From Adineta steineri (Eukaryota; Rotifera; Eurotatoria; Adinetida; Adinetidae), in the NCBI GenBank assembly GCA_905250115.1, contig CAJNOI010000191.1, forward strand, positions 1 to 64,000: 64,000 nucleotides of DNA. The letters are read 5' to 3'. Positions 15,001-26,171 of the stretch are shown here, in pieces (position 1 is the first letter of the stretch; each line of letters opens with the position of its first letter). Below the pieces are notes generated by a model, which did not search any database, was not told the DNA's origin, and was given only the letters and a program-made list of their open reading frames with translations. The position numbers were made by a program, and so were the translations under genes.

Positions 15001-18000
15001 GTGTTGGTAATGGGCGAGGTAAAGGAGGTAGCTATTGAATAAAAAATAAGTTTTGAAATAAAAGATAAATTATGATTTAAATACTTCAGGATTTCGAATT
15101 GGTGTATTGATAAGATAATGTAAACTTTCGATTTGACTTCGTAAATGTTTTTCACTTTGTCGAAGTTCAATACATTCAGCTCGTAATTGCTAAAAGAACA
15201 TCAATATAAATTGAAATGAAATAAATACTATTTACTTCAACAGTTGCAAGATGAGTTTGCATTTGAGTATTTAATTCATGAATTAAATGTTGACTTTGCT
15301 AAACGAAGAATAAAGGGAAATGATAAGAATATCTTTATTTGAAATTTAACTAACTTCATCTTTCCATTCTGATGTTGCTGTTTGTGATGGAAGCATCAAT
15401 GTAAATGGTGTACGTAAACGAATTGTTATTTCATTAATTGCTTCTTCAAGTTGCTATTTTATTTCAATAGATATATTTCATTATATTCATTTTTTTAAGA
15501 ATAAGATCTTACTTCAATTATTCGATCTCGCTGCATAATTGCTTGATGATATTCATCAATATTAATATTTGAATTTGCTCGATCATGCTATTTAAAAATA
15601 ATTAATTACATATGTTATTTATTAATTAAATCATAGCTCCCTTTATTATTTTTTAAAAAATATAGTAGAATATATTAGGAATAATGTGAAAGGTTTATCT
15701 TCTTGGTTGATAAAGCAGAGAGAATAAGCAAATATCGTGAGATATTATAATGTATGTGGGCAAAAAAATAGCTTGATTGAGCATGTGATAATAAGCATCC
15801 TTTGGTATTATAGATAACTGGACCGTAGTCAGTAGTGTGAAATGGGAAAAAAATGTGTAGCTAAAAGCTGGGATATTAAGCGATATGAATACAAACCAAT
15901 GGATAAGTAAAACGAATTCGAGCAATTAATGGCTAAAATAAAATATTTTTTATCGTTTATATATATACATGAATTCTTAGGATTTGTAAAGTTATCAATA
16001 CAAAGAGGATAATACGGGACAAAGACATAACGTACTAGGTGTCCCGTATAGCCGGTAATTTGTCGGGGTGTTCGGAATTGATTTTTTTTACTAGTAGTCC
16101 GTAAAGAGTGTAGGTGGGTGTGTCTAGTATGAGAGAAGAGTGGTTTATACACCCACCAGAACACTTTGCTTGTTTAGAATTTTGTCATTCTGAAGATTTT
16201 GTATATTTTTATGCGTCGGGAAATCGTAAAAAAAAGTTGGTGCGTTATGTCTCTTTCTCGAAAATATTCTTTATCATAAGGGATTTCTAAAGCCATATTT
16301 CCATCCATTGCGAAGATATTTTTATTACATAGAAAGAGCCCACATACTAGTATCAGATCGAGAACGTATCACAAAACTAAATCTTAGTCCATAAAAAACC
16401 TTCCCTCAAAAGCGAAGACCTTCCAAGAGTGGGTCTAATATAATGACAAATTCCTTTAGTTTCTTAATTATAGAAAACAATAGCTTTTTTGCAAGTAATC
16501 TATCATGTTATTGAAAAAGAAAATGCAATGTTAAGATTAAGTATAGAAAGCTTCTAATGTATGATGTAAAGCAAAGTAATTAGTTTCTCGTTACTAAAAC
16601 TAAACTAGGAGGATTTATAATATTAAACTGTACCTCTTGTTGATGATTTTCATAATTGGATGTTTGTTGTCCTTGTTGGCCAACCAAGCGCTTAAAACAA
16701 AGAATCGAAATTTACAAGAAATAATCTATTTTTTTATTTATTTTACTGCAATTTGATCTTCATAATCAATTTTCAAACGTTGTAATACACGTTCAGCTTT
16801 TGTTTGTTGTTGTTGGTAATTATTAATTTCAATTTCATACTGTTGAATTTGTCGACGGGCTTGATCTAATTCAGTACGAATCTATTAACAAAAAAATTAT
16901 ATTTCTTCACTGAATATCATTTTTTTCGTTTACTTTATTTGTATCATTATTTTGTGGTAACGATGAATTTAGTTGCTGTAAAAACATGTTGTTAAATTAT
17001 AAAATAATATTTTTTTTTGTTTGTATTCTTACTTTTCGTAATGAATCAATTTGTTCTTGAAATTTTCGTTCTCGTTCTTTATATTCATTTATTTCTGTTT
17101 GTAAATTATTCGTATTTAAATATGTACTTGACATTCCAGATGTTGTTCTGTCTAAAGCAGAATCAATAGATGTTGATGTTTGAATACTTTGACCAACAAT
17201 GGGTGTTGTGAATTTATCACGTATATCACCATGATTTTTACTACTATTTAATTGTAATGATTGTCGAAGTAATTCATTTTCTTTACGAAATTTTTCAAGT
17301 TCTTCTCGAAATGCACGTCGTTCATCATCATAATCAAAATTATAAACCGTTGGAAGACCATCACTTTGCGTTGATTGAGAAAAAACACTTGAAAAAAAAA
17401 TGAAAAAAATTTTTCGAGGCCAAATATTTGTCATTTTGAAAATAAAAATATGTACAATGTAAGAAAAGAACTTTTGTAATGAATTCTCTTTACAATACTT
17501 ATTATCAAATAATCCCTACTTTACTTTTAGAAAATAAGAAAAACTTAAGATATACCATCTGAACATTATCGAATTGAATAGTACCTAATTTTATTACTAT
17601 GAATCGATAATTACGTACAATAGATAAAAGAAAAAATAATGACCTTGAAAAATAAAATAAAGAATTTTTTAATTTGTTTTCTCAACAACTATTGGTAATA
17701 TGAATTTATTATGTCATTTATTCAAATAACGATAAATCATATAGTTTTGTTCAATAGAGAATGATATCATTCAATAGGGTCATTGACATCGATTAAGATA
17801 TGTATACTTAAATGCTATTAACTCAGAATATAATCATATTAACATACCGTCGACGAAGTTGTTCAATTTCACTTTCTAATTGATTTACATAAGTCTAAAT
17901 AGATGAAAATGAAATGACAATAATAAATTTTGAAATAATCTTACTGTTCGTGTTGTATTTTCATTAGTATTTGTCGTACCCGGTTGATGTTGTTCTTCAA

Positions 18001-20853
18001 GGAAATAAATACGTAATTTTAAATTGAAATTTTCTCGTTTGAGATCTTGAACTTCCTAAAATAATATATTCATTAATTAGAAAGATTTTTTCAAAATCGT
18101 TTTCATCTAACCTCCTCTGCCATCTTGTGGTTTATCTCTGAAGTGTTATACTACCACACCGAACACATTATAGATATAAAAGCATGCACATATACATTGA
18201 GATATCTTCTCTATTCTTCTCTCTCTCTCTCTCCTCCTCCTCCTCTCTCTTTCTCACGATCGGCGAATGCATGATACATGATATAGCGAGGCCAATAAAA
18301 CCACCGATATCAAGCGTAAAAATACCTTTGTTGTTCGTTGAAAAGGAGAAAACGAGGTAATATGACATAAATATATGTATATACACATATATAGACATCC
18401 ACGATAAAAGAAGAAAAGGATGGAATGTGTCAATATATATTTTAAAAGGAGGAAAAAAAATTTCATATGAAAGAATTTAATCTGTCATTTACAGGGTCAT
18501 GCGAAACGATTAGTATAGAGAAGAAGAAGAAGGATTTAAATATACATCTATCTTTCTTTGCATTTTCATAGTCCTTCATCATATTTTATGTCAATATAAA
18601 AATATTGAAATTTTTTTTATCGATATCTAATTAAAGTTATGATTTGTAGTTATTTATTTCTTTGAAAAATATTGATCTATTTATTATCCTTCAAATAATA
18701 TCACATGAATTTTTGCTTTTTTTTCTTTTCTTTTTCTTTTCCAACTAAATCGATTTATGAAAGCTTCTTATCAATTTTCTTTTTTTTTTCAACAACCATC
18801 TATAAATCCTTTCTATCATAAACTTAACAAAGGAATGTAATAATCATTAAATAGAAATTCTCATTCTTACTCCATCTTAAGAATATCATAAAAGACAATC
18901 AAACTTTAAACTTCATTCAATTACATGTGATTGTTGATGTCCTTTTAGCAAATGTCTCGTTTTTTTTTCGTGTGGTTTATAAAAAACAAGAAAACTTTCA
19001 TGTCTGATAGTTTGTCAGTAAGTAAAACAGAAGGTATTGTAAATTCATAAAATTGTTTGTAACTAGTAGAATAAAACTATTCTACGCATTTTTATGTTCT
19101 ATAAAATTTGATAAATACTATCGTTATAAAAAAAAACAAATATACTTTGGACTTATCTCAGCTTAACAATAATTTCGTAGAATTACTATTAAGTATGCAA
19201 CAAACAATTTTATGTATTTCATAGAATTGTTTTTTGTCATATGAACTCACTAGTTTTGATTTGCATTTCAATTGATCTATGCAACAAATCATGATAATAA
19301 TTACAGATTGAAAGAAGTATTCTGTATATAATCAAGAAATTTGTTTAAGTATGGATCAGCAATTAGATGAATATCAGACTTGTCTATTTTATTTAGGTTT
19401 TAACAAAATTAGGCATGCACTGGTCCTATAAAGTCGATGACAAACATGAATAATTTTTACTATGTAAAACACCCAGTCATTTAAACTCACTATCGATCAG
19501 ACTATACAACGGTATTGTTAAACTTTGAAAAATAAAACGGTAAAAAAGGATTCGGGGTGACTGGTAAAAAAAAGCGAAAACTTCCGATGTTTTACCAGTC
19601 ACCCTCAGTCCTTTTTTCTTCCCCGTCTTATTTTTCAAAGTTTAACAATAGCGTTGTATAGTCTAATCGATAGTGAGTTTAAATGGCTGGGAGTTTTATA
19701 TAGCAAAAATTATTCCTCTTTGTTATTGACTTTATAGGACTGGTGCATACCCAAATCGAAATAAGGCTGATTTCAAAGAAGTGATGATTTACAGTAGTCG
19801 AAGCATTTAAATATCGAGATAGCTATCGAAACTCATAAGTTTAGACTGCATCCACCAAAATCATCGTACTCAAAGATTATGAGAAGTCCCCATGACATTT
19901 TGATTCTTTAGTCTTGAAATGGCTAATCAGTGTTTATTTCAAAGTTGCCAACGAGCACGGCATAACTACCATTTCAAATATTTCTTACAAAATCAGATAT
20001 CAATAACCTTGTCGGGCTGATCTCTTGATCAGTCGAACTCTACAAAACTTAATTTTTGAGAAATACTCGGCGTAGTATATATATATGAAAAGCTAATATT
20101 CATTTATTGAATGATTTCTACAATATTAAAAAGAAAATATCTTTTGTTCCAATAGCTTATCACTCGTTCCTGTCAACGGCTTAAAAAATCATTGAAATCC
20201 GACTACTATTCATCAATTAAATATGCTATTTCTTTACTATTATTGATGCACAAATGTTTGCTATTTTCATTCATATGACTTCAATAAATGTTGTTTTAAC
20301 GTACTATAATCGATTTTACGAGAGAAAAACGATGTCCTTTATATTTCAATGAAGGATTAGGTATAAGAATTGTATTAGATTTAATTTCATACATAACATA
20401 TCATATTCCGAAAATATATTTAGAATTTGAAATAAAAGTTCATCTAGTATTTCATAGTCCACAAAAAAAATGAGAGTGATCACTTAGATGATCAGATTAA
20501 CGTACTTATACTAAATAAATCTAAGAGTTAATATAAACAATGAACTACTATATTTAGTTTTATTAGTATGATAAGAAGTAAGAAGGATTTTATTGTTCAC
20601 CTGAGAAAATTATTTGAACTAATTAGAAACAAAAATATAAGACAAAACTTTGATCATTTAGAAAATCAATTACATACTTTATCATAATCACGAACTGTTA
20701 ATGCTGGAGTTGAACCAAGTTCAGATAATGGTGTACTTGTATTTGGAGTTTCTGGAACTATTAATAGGCGATTGTCGATATAAAATTAAAATAATAAATA
20801 GTAATACCTTCTGATTCACGGGCATAGGTCATGTCTGGAGTAGTATTATCCAT
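1..20853 (-). CDS. cnn: Centrosomin / CDK5RAP2-family coiled-coil protein (3' end off window)
   Basis: Large minus-strand gene with roughly 60 short exons, most encoding coiled coil. The start ATG is at 20853. The first exons are 20853-20808, 20757-20678, 18055-17945, 17894-17848, 17387-17033, 16975-16934, 16881-16747 and 16690-16634. Splicing exon 2 to exon 3 gives RDYDK-EVQDLKREN then FNLKLRIYFLEE, the CM1 motif of centrosomin, CDK5RAP2 and myomegalin, which in that family binds and activates gamma-tubulin ring complexes at centrosomes. A second family-like stretch, LRQDLERSINRQNEL, lies near 900-840. Nearly every exon I checked is phase 0 with a length divisible by three. Introns are mostly about 50 bp; larger ones lie near 1300-2230, 3800-4430, 5270-6180, 7890-9390, 15589-16633, 17400-17847 and 18056-20677. 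The C-terminal CM2 region would lie beyond position 1. I cannot exclude that two coiled-coil genes are merged here across one of the larger introns. Confidence 0.82.
1553..2200. mobile_element. Non-autonomous DNA transposon (MITE) with long terminal inverted repeats
   Basis: The two ends are imperfect inverted copies of about 130 bp. The left arm from 1553 reads TTGCAGACACTTTTTCC; the right arm, read inward from 2200, begins TTGCGGACATTTTTTCT. Both arms share ATCCGG, TAGAGAG, CAAAAATGACCGCAC, CAAAGTGGAAA and GGGGGAGGAGAGAAAAA in the same order. No transposase frame is visible in the 648 bp. It sits in an intron of the centrosomin gene. The target duplication is unclear, so no superfamily is assigned. 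Confidence 0.8.
2940..3290. other. Intronic insert of unknown origin, higher GC than its surroundings
   Basis: Inside a centrosomin intron lies a stretch less AT-rich than its flanks, holding a 60-codon plus-strand open frame (3092-3274) with a hydrophobic start followed by LKLKELAKYPVETLGDRLRI. I do not recognise it. It could be a relic of an inserted gene or transposon, or chance. Confidence 0.2.
8425..8960. mobile_element. Degenerate foldback-like element in a centrosomin intron
   Basis: GGAACTACCCGAG near 8432-8444 is matched in inverse by CTCGGGTGGTTCC near 8937-8949. A second inner pair, ATTGCCGTGATAGTCC near 8553 and GAACCACGGCAGTCAG near 8814, is also roughly inverted. The arms are diverged and the ends uncertain. 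It lies in the 1.5-kb intron between coiled-coil exons, which otherwise shows no coding sequence. Confidence 0.35.
11571..14390 (-). repeat. Three tandem copies of a four-exon block inside the centrosomin gene
   Basis: Direct repeats of about 0.9-1.0 kb begin at 11571, 12461 and 13474; a flank remnant near 14360-14390 marks the outer end. Each copy holds four phase-0 exons. In coding order for the most N-terminal copy these are 14305-14204 (34 codons), 14143-14039 (35), 13988-13959 (10) and 13636-13547 (30). The last exon reads TANQLRIDLERQLADERSRY and has close counterparts near 12718-12626 and 11734-11641. Introns are also alike between copies, so duplication is recent or the copies are being homogenised. 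Copy 2 carries about 120 bp of extra sequence near 12525-12625 and seven extra codons in its first exon. Confidence 0.9.
15589..16633. other. Large centrosomin intron with two perfect short stem-loops
   Basis: About 1 kb without coiled-coil exons. It contains a 10-bp perfect stem (16012-16021 with 16040-16049, ATACGGGACA) and a 9-bp perfect stem (16113-16121 with 16149-16157, GGTGGGTGT). A 111-codon minus frame (15829-16164) shows no recognisable domain and is probably chance. The paired hairpins may be the remains of a transposon. Confidence 0.4.
18112..18123 (-). other. Possible alternative first exon of the centrosomin gene (MAEE)
   Basis: Within the 2.6-kb intron that splits CM1, the minus strand reads ATGGCAGAGGAG followed by a GTTAGA donor. 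The next acceptor is that of the EVQDLKREN exon at 18055, and the frame is kept: MAEE-EVQDLKREN. An internal promoter would therefore give a protein with the conserved core of CM1 but without its first residues (RDYDK). Drosophila centrosomin is known to use alternative 5' exons that alter CM1. The same structure could arise by chance because the exon is only 12 nt long. Confidence 0.35.
19415..19748. mobile_element. 334-bp near-perfect palindrome (foldback element)
   Basis: The left arm starts ATGCACTGGTCCTATAAAGT and the right arm, read inversely, starts ATGCACCAGTCCTATAAAGT. Complementarity runs almost to the centre near 19580, including AACTCACTATCGAT, AGACTATACAACG and TATTGTTAAACTTTGAAAAATAA (both arms, slightly diverged), and the inner GGTGACTGGTAAA pair. 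No coding sequence. It lies in the long CM1-splitting intron of the centrosomin gene. No clear target duplication was found. Confidence 0.82.
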
Positions 20854-21765
20854 AATGATAATACTTAATTATGGATCACTAGAAAAAATTATTACAATGA
20901 ATTACCGCTCGTTATAATCGATCGATTGTTGCTAATAACAACCTCATCATCGTACGTTCTTAGTTGCTGTATTATTAATTATTTAAAAAGATAATATAGA
21001 TTTTTGTAATATTAAAACGGATGTATTTCTTTTTTCTTCTTTAAAGAGATTTTATAAATATTCTTTTATGAATAGACTAGATGGCGCTATTTTGCAATTT
21101 ATTCATTTTATGATATTACTAAACAAATGTATTATTCATTTATATCGGTACTAAAAAAATGTTTGAAATCTATAATATAGAACATTTTTGTATACTTTCA
21201 ATAAATATGTTCTCTAAAGAAAAAGGTGATAGATATTCAAAGAATCTTACCTGTGTACTTGTGTTAATATCTGTATATCTTTAAATATCATTTACATTCA
21301 TGATATTCGTTATCTGTTGGGGTTTCTATTTACTTGACGGATATACTTTTTCATTTGTGTCACATATTCGTTTTTTTCTGTTGTAGTTAAAAAAAGAACA
21401 ACAATGGCAATACGACTGTTATGCTTTTTCTTTTTTCCTTTGGCATCATTATCGTTGTCGCCTTGTATAAAATACTATCATATCCTTTCTTAGCTTGGAA
21501 TGGAAGTCAGAGAGAACAAAAAAAGGCAGGTAAGAAGACAACACACAAAATAAAACATGTGTCTGTAATGAAGTTTAATAAGCTGATTCAATATCTTATT
21601 GAAATATTTTGTACAAGAAAGAATACAATGATTTATTCTAAAAATATTTCTCAATTATAATCGCGATGAAAAAAACAAGTTTATTTCAAAATCGGAATAT
21701 CTAATTATACAATATAGTAAAGAACGCTTGTTTACTTCAGAAGTAATTTAATACGAGATTGTTTT
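20854..21765. other. Intergenic region with one weak small ORF
   Basis: On the minus strand an acceptor-like TTTTTTCTAG lies about 30 nt upstream of the centrosomin ATG, suitable for spliced-leader addition or a 5'UTR intron. On the plus strand, 21421-21660 is open for 79 codons with a hydrophobic N-terminus (FSFGIIIVVALY) and a possible GTAAGA donor near 21530. I do not recognise the ORF and cannot say it is a gene. Confidence 0.3.
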
Positions 21766-22277
21766 CTATTCCCAGACAGATGTACAGTAAAGTTGTTCAA
21801 GTGATTTCAAGATAACTCGAACTGTTTGACCTATAGAATCTATAGCGATTGACCATTGATAAAGCATTATTTTAACTTCTTCATTATTATTTAAATCAAC
21901 TGTTGGAACAGTTGATGTCGATAAATTCTTTCTTGTTTTTTTCATTTTTGTTTGATTTCTATCTGTTGTGAATTGTTCCTAGTAGAATTGAAAATATTTA
22001 TTAAGAAAAATAAATTTTTGTTTATATTACCATTGTAACTCTATTGATATTATTTATAATAATTTCAATTAATTGATCAAATGTTGTTGGTTTATCTTGT
22101 TTCATTTCTTGAATAATATTATTCAATGGTGTTAATGCTTGTTGTGTTATCATATTAAATAAATAATTATCATATCGTTCAGATTTACTTAAAACTTTTA
22201 CAAATTTATCAGTAACATTTTTTAATGTTAAAAATATTCTTTCGATTATTTGAATATTTAAATTTGGATTTAGATTT
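21766..22277 (-). CDS. C-terminal part of an unrecognised protein, running into the scaffold gap
   Basis: Two minus-strand exons are clear. The terminal exon is 21978-21766 (71 codons, stop TAG), preceded by an exon from the gap edge down to 22031, joined by a 52-bp intron in phase 0. The protein segment is predicted mostly helical, with stretches such as ERIFLTLKNVTDKFVKVLSK, ITQQALTPLNNIIQEM and WSIAIDSIGQTVRVILKSLE, ending CTSVWE. A short basic, Ser/Thr-rich linker (KMKKTRKNLSTST) separates two helical parts. I could not place it in a family. The 5' part is missing because of the 100-N gap. Confidence 0.6.
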
Positions 22278-22377
22278 NNNNNNNNNNNNNNNNNNNNNNN
22301 NNNNNNNNNNNNNNNNNNNNNNNNNNNNNNNNNNNNNNNNNNNNNNNNNNNNNNNNNNNNNNNNNNNNNNNNNNNNN
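22278..22377. other. Assembly gap (100 Ns)
   Basis: Exactly 100 unresolved bases, the usual placeholder for a scaffold join of unknown size. It cuts the minus-strand gene to its left. Order and orientation of the sequence on the right depend on the scaffolding. Confidence 0.98.
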
Positions 22378-22490
22378 AAAAAAGAAATTTAGCCGATGAA
22401 TGTAGAAAAACTATCATTCCTATGTTTAATCGAATAATAAAACTGCAGGTATCGCTCTTTTTACAGTGCATTTTTATGAAGATATTTTGA
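22378..22490 (+). CDS. Coding-like fragment abutting the gap
   Basis: Directly right of the gap the plus strand is open and reads RNLADECRKTIIPMFNRIIK, then LQ before a possible GTATCG donor near 22450. The composition looks like protein rather than AT-rich spacer. Its orientation is opposite to the gene left of the gap, so it may be another gene or the result of a scaffold join. Too short for assignment. Confidence 0.25.
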
Positions 22491-24680
22491 CATAGAAAAC
22501 ACTTATCTGTAGTACTAAGTAAAATATTTATAAGTATCTATTATTCATTGCTTTTAGGTGCTTTCATATAGATAGTAGATGGAACAAGCTAAAAAATACA
22601 TGAAATCTCATGTATGGAATGAATAAGTAATTAAGAATGTTAGTTGTTTTCATAAATAATGAAGCTTTAAAAATGAACAAAATTATTATGTGAGAAAAAA
22701 TAACTTCGAGCAAACAACATGTTGAGAATATGTTAATCAATAAAAACCCGTGAGGCTTTAATCTCAAATGACTTCATGTGCACCCAGACAACATGCAATA
22801 GCTTCAGAGCTTTATTAATCATTTCCATTAATAATTGCTTCAATAAGTATTTCATTCCATTAGATAAAATGAGTTTTTACGTGACATATGATTCTTCAAC
22901 GAAGGAAAAGATGAACTCGAAAAATAATTAACAAAGAACTCGTACGAGAATTATCTTTTTATCTACCAAATAGAAAAGAAAAATAACAAAATCTCGCAGT
23001 ATAAACGTTAGACTTTAGACAATGTGTTTTTTACTATCAAGAATTTCATTGTGTGAAAAATCAATAGAGATTGAAAACAATGAAGGAATTTTCGGGATAG
23101 TATTATCATGAAAAGAACTAATCTAATCTATCTATAAGATTTCTATTTATAATCTTATATTTGACTGTAAATTGATTGTATAATGGATATACAAAAATAA
23201 ATACTGTATTTCATAATTAAGATTCATTTTCTTTGATTGCGCATATTAATCATGATTAATACTCAATCAAGATAATTCATGAATACAAACTAATATTAAC
23301 AAAAGAGCAAATTGTTTCCTATACAAAAACTTATTTTTTCAAGGTTGAAAGTATTTTTTATGTCATATAAATAGTAATTGACTGCAGATTTTTAGACTAA
23401 GAATGAATAATTACAAGTTAAATATAGATATATGGGTAGGATCTTTCTAATCAGCATAGTTTTCAGTATATAGAATTACGGCGAGGTACTCAAACAAAAA
23501 GAATTTACAGTATATAACTCTGTTTCGTACAGCATTTCCGATGTTAATTGTAATTATGTAGAAGCATTAGTTAATAAATATTATGCGAAATATACATCAA
23601 GATGTTATTGTGACTATTGAGACGAGATTTTCTATATTCTTGCTCATGTACATGAGCTTCTGCTTTCAGAATTTAAGTTTATAATAAAGCGTTTAGTTTT
23701 CATAGACTTTAGTAATCGAGATAAAGAAAAATAATTTCTAAATATAAGTCCTTCTTTTGACAGTCAAAATATTACTGAATGATATAAATAACAAAGTTTA
23801 AAATACTCTAGATGATTTCAATAACTTATAATCCATTACAAATATAATGGATGTTATATCATAGATATACTAGTCAATTAAACCAATAATTAGAAGAAAA
23901 AATATTTATTTACAATATAAAAATTACTAAGACGAATCGTATCCATTGACGAGCAATTATGTTAGAGAAATAATTGTCTTCGATTAGGAATTTTTGCTTT
24001 ACTTATTTTATATTATAATAATAATATTGAAGAAGATATATGAATTCAATACGTTAGTCTTATAAGAGAATTTTTTTGACAAGCTTTTCCTAATGAAGTA
24101 TTTCAAGTCCATATTATATCAGGTTTCAGTATCTTAGTTTCATCTAGAAGAAACTATAGGATGTCTAATCATAGTTTTGAGCAGAAATGGCGTTCTAAAT
24201 GAGCAAATAGGAGTGTAATACAAAACTATTTAAAAACAAAGTTTTTTTTTATGAAGCTCAATCTTACAAAGAACATGAGAAATATTGTAAAGGAAATTTT
24301 CTTTTTAGTAATCTAAATGAGCAAAAAGAAAGACGAAGATAATAATTAGTATTTTCTTCATTTTTCAGTTAATATCCTATATATATATACGGATTTTCTG
24401 ATGTATATGCTTCGATGAACTGTAATAATCAATTTTTATTCAAAATATAATTAGCATAGCAAACTAGAAATAGTTTTTTCGAATCAAATTTCATAATAAT
24501 AATGTTTGAGTGTACAATTTACTGTTAATGACTGAACTCAGTTTATTATTGCTCTAATGTATATAATAAAAAGGCAAATCGGACAGAATAATATAGAGTG
24601 TAAAACACTTCTATTCTATTTATAAAGATTTAGTTACTTCTTTAATTATACATTTCAAGTGCATTTTTTTTTACTTTAAG
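22491..24680. other. AT-rich spacer, no gene seen
   Basis: About 2.2 kb with frequent stops in all frames and no recognisable domain, tRNA or long inverted repeat. I looked here for TM1-TM4 exons of the GPCR that follows and found none. Confidence 0.5.
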
Positions 24681-25489
24681 TATTTGGGAGTGTTTTACCA
24701 TCATTAATAACAATAATAAGTAATATCATATCTGTATATCGAGTACGTCAAACAAATCGTCTTGCATCAAGTTTTATATTACCATGTCGTCGTCGAACAG
24801 ATGATACTCGTCGGGTTTTACTTGTTATTACCGTTGAATGTTTATTTGCTATTATAAATTCATGGTTTAGTGATATATTTCTTTCACTTATTTATTGTAA
24901 GAGAAAATTATATGCTGATGATGATTGTCCAGAGTTTTTAAAAAAAAGTTATACATTATTAATTATGTCTGATATGTTTAATTCTGTATCAAATATTATT
25001 ATACATTGCTTATGTGGTAAACATTTTCGAAATGAATTATATCATATGTTTCAACCAATTTATCAAATAATAAAAGTTTGCTTTCAAAATATATGCTGTT
25101 GTTATCTTCAAATACATTTTCGACGACATAATCGAAATCCTCAAATATATTATAATGCTTCTATAACAACAGATACTAATTTAGATAATTTAGATTCTGA
25201 ATCTGTCTTTTTAGACATAGAACCATCACCAACATTAGTAAAAAATTCTTGTTGTTATTGTCGATGGTATTTTAATCGGCAACCATTAATATCTTCTCGA
25301 CAATGTTTATCAAATATATCAAAAGAATGTTTACAAAAACATCGTATACCTTTTGGAAGTCAATATCAATCATTAACACAACGTACACATGATGCAAGTA
25401 ATTCAATGAGACTTTATTTTCCACAAAAACAAGAAATAGTATCATCAGCAGTGAAAACAAAAAAATCGTGTTCATCATCTTCACGATAA
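24681..25489 (+). pseudogene. GPCR (rhodopsin-like, neuropeptide-receptor type), C-terminal half only
   Basis: One open exon follows the acceptor TTTACTTTAAG at 24680. It encodes a TM5-like segment (VLPSLITIIISNIISVYRVR), a third loop, TM6 after RRTDDTRRVLL, then an extracellular loop and TM7 with NSVSNIIIHCLCGKHFRNEL, the helix-8 signature seen in FMRFamide-receptor-like GPCRs. A cysteine-rich tail follows and the stop is at 25487-25489. TM1-TM4 and the E/DRY region were not found upstream as far as the gap at 22377. It is therefore a truncated gene, or its first exons lie in or beyond the gap. An AATAAA follows near 25628. Confidence 0.6.
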
Positions 25490-26102
25490 ACAATATTTTC
25501 ATCGTTTTTATTTATTAAGTTTTTTGTTCCTCTTGCAATAAATTGTTTAAGCATAAAAAAAAGTATAGCGTGCATGCTCAAGTAATTTTTTCTTTTATAG
25601 TTGTCGCTCGAAGAATATAAATAAATGAATAAAGAAACAGTAACATATATTCATCAATCACTGTCAAGAAACCATTTCATACTGTAGAAGTAAATGGCAG
25701 CATTAAAACACAGAACGAGAAAAAATTTTTTTTATTCTTTAAAGTTTCTTTTTTAATATATGTTGAAGCCATATAGTATTCGATCTAGCTTTTCTCAGGT
25801 TTGTTCTAATTATAAATGGAAAATGTCGTTGATTCTTTTATATACTTTATATGATAAATTTATAAACAAGAATTCTTTCAATATCTCAAATTTTACATGA
25901 AAAAAATGGCCTTAATACAATTTAAAATGCTAGATAAAGAAATTTACAGGACTATTTTATACGAAGAAAAATATTTATCACCGAGTTTTCAGTTATAAAA
26001 TAATTTTTCCCACCTACTAGTAGTTCTTCACATAAATCGGTTCCTTTTTGAAGTTAAAGAGCGCGTTTTGTTAATATTTTTTTAATCTACTAAACTAAAA
26101 TG
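25490..26102. other. Intergenic spacer
   Basis: AT-rich sequence between the GPCR fragment and the PKA regulatory gene. An AATAAA near 25628 could serve the upstream gene. Nothing else recognised. Confidence 0.5.
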
Positions 26103-26110
26103 TATATAAA
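26103..26110 (+). promoter_or_regulatory. Likely TATA box of the PKA regulatory subunit gene
   Basis: TATATAAA lies about 60 bp upstream of the ATG at 26172, a plausible position for a core promoter. In such AT-rich DNA the motif can also occur by chance. Confidence 0.4.
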
Positions 26111-26171
26111 AACATATTGTATCGAGTGATTCAGTTGAATTATCTTGTTCGCTTTAAATATTCACATATCT

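Noticed and set aside
15829-16164. 111-codon minus-strand frame in the large centrosomin intron
   Set aside because: His/Tyr/Ser-rich low-information sequence with no domain, splice context or similarity to the coiled-coil gene.
22022-22471. Minus-strand open frame spanning the Ns
   Set aside because: The part right of the gap (MHCKKSDTCS...) is artificially linked through unresolved bases; only the left exon is supported.
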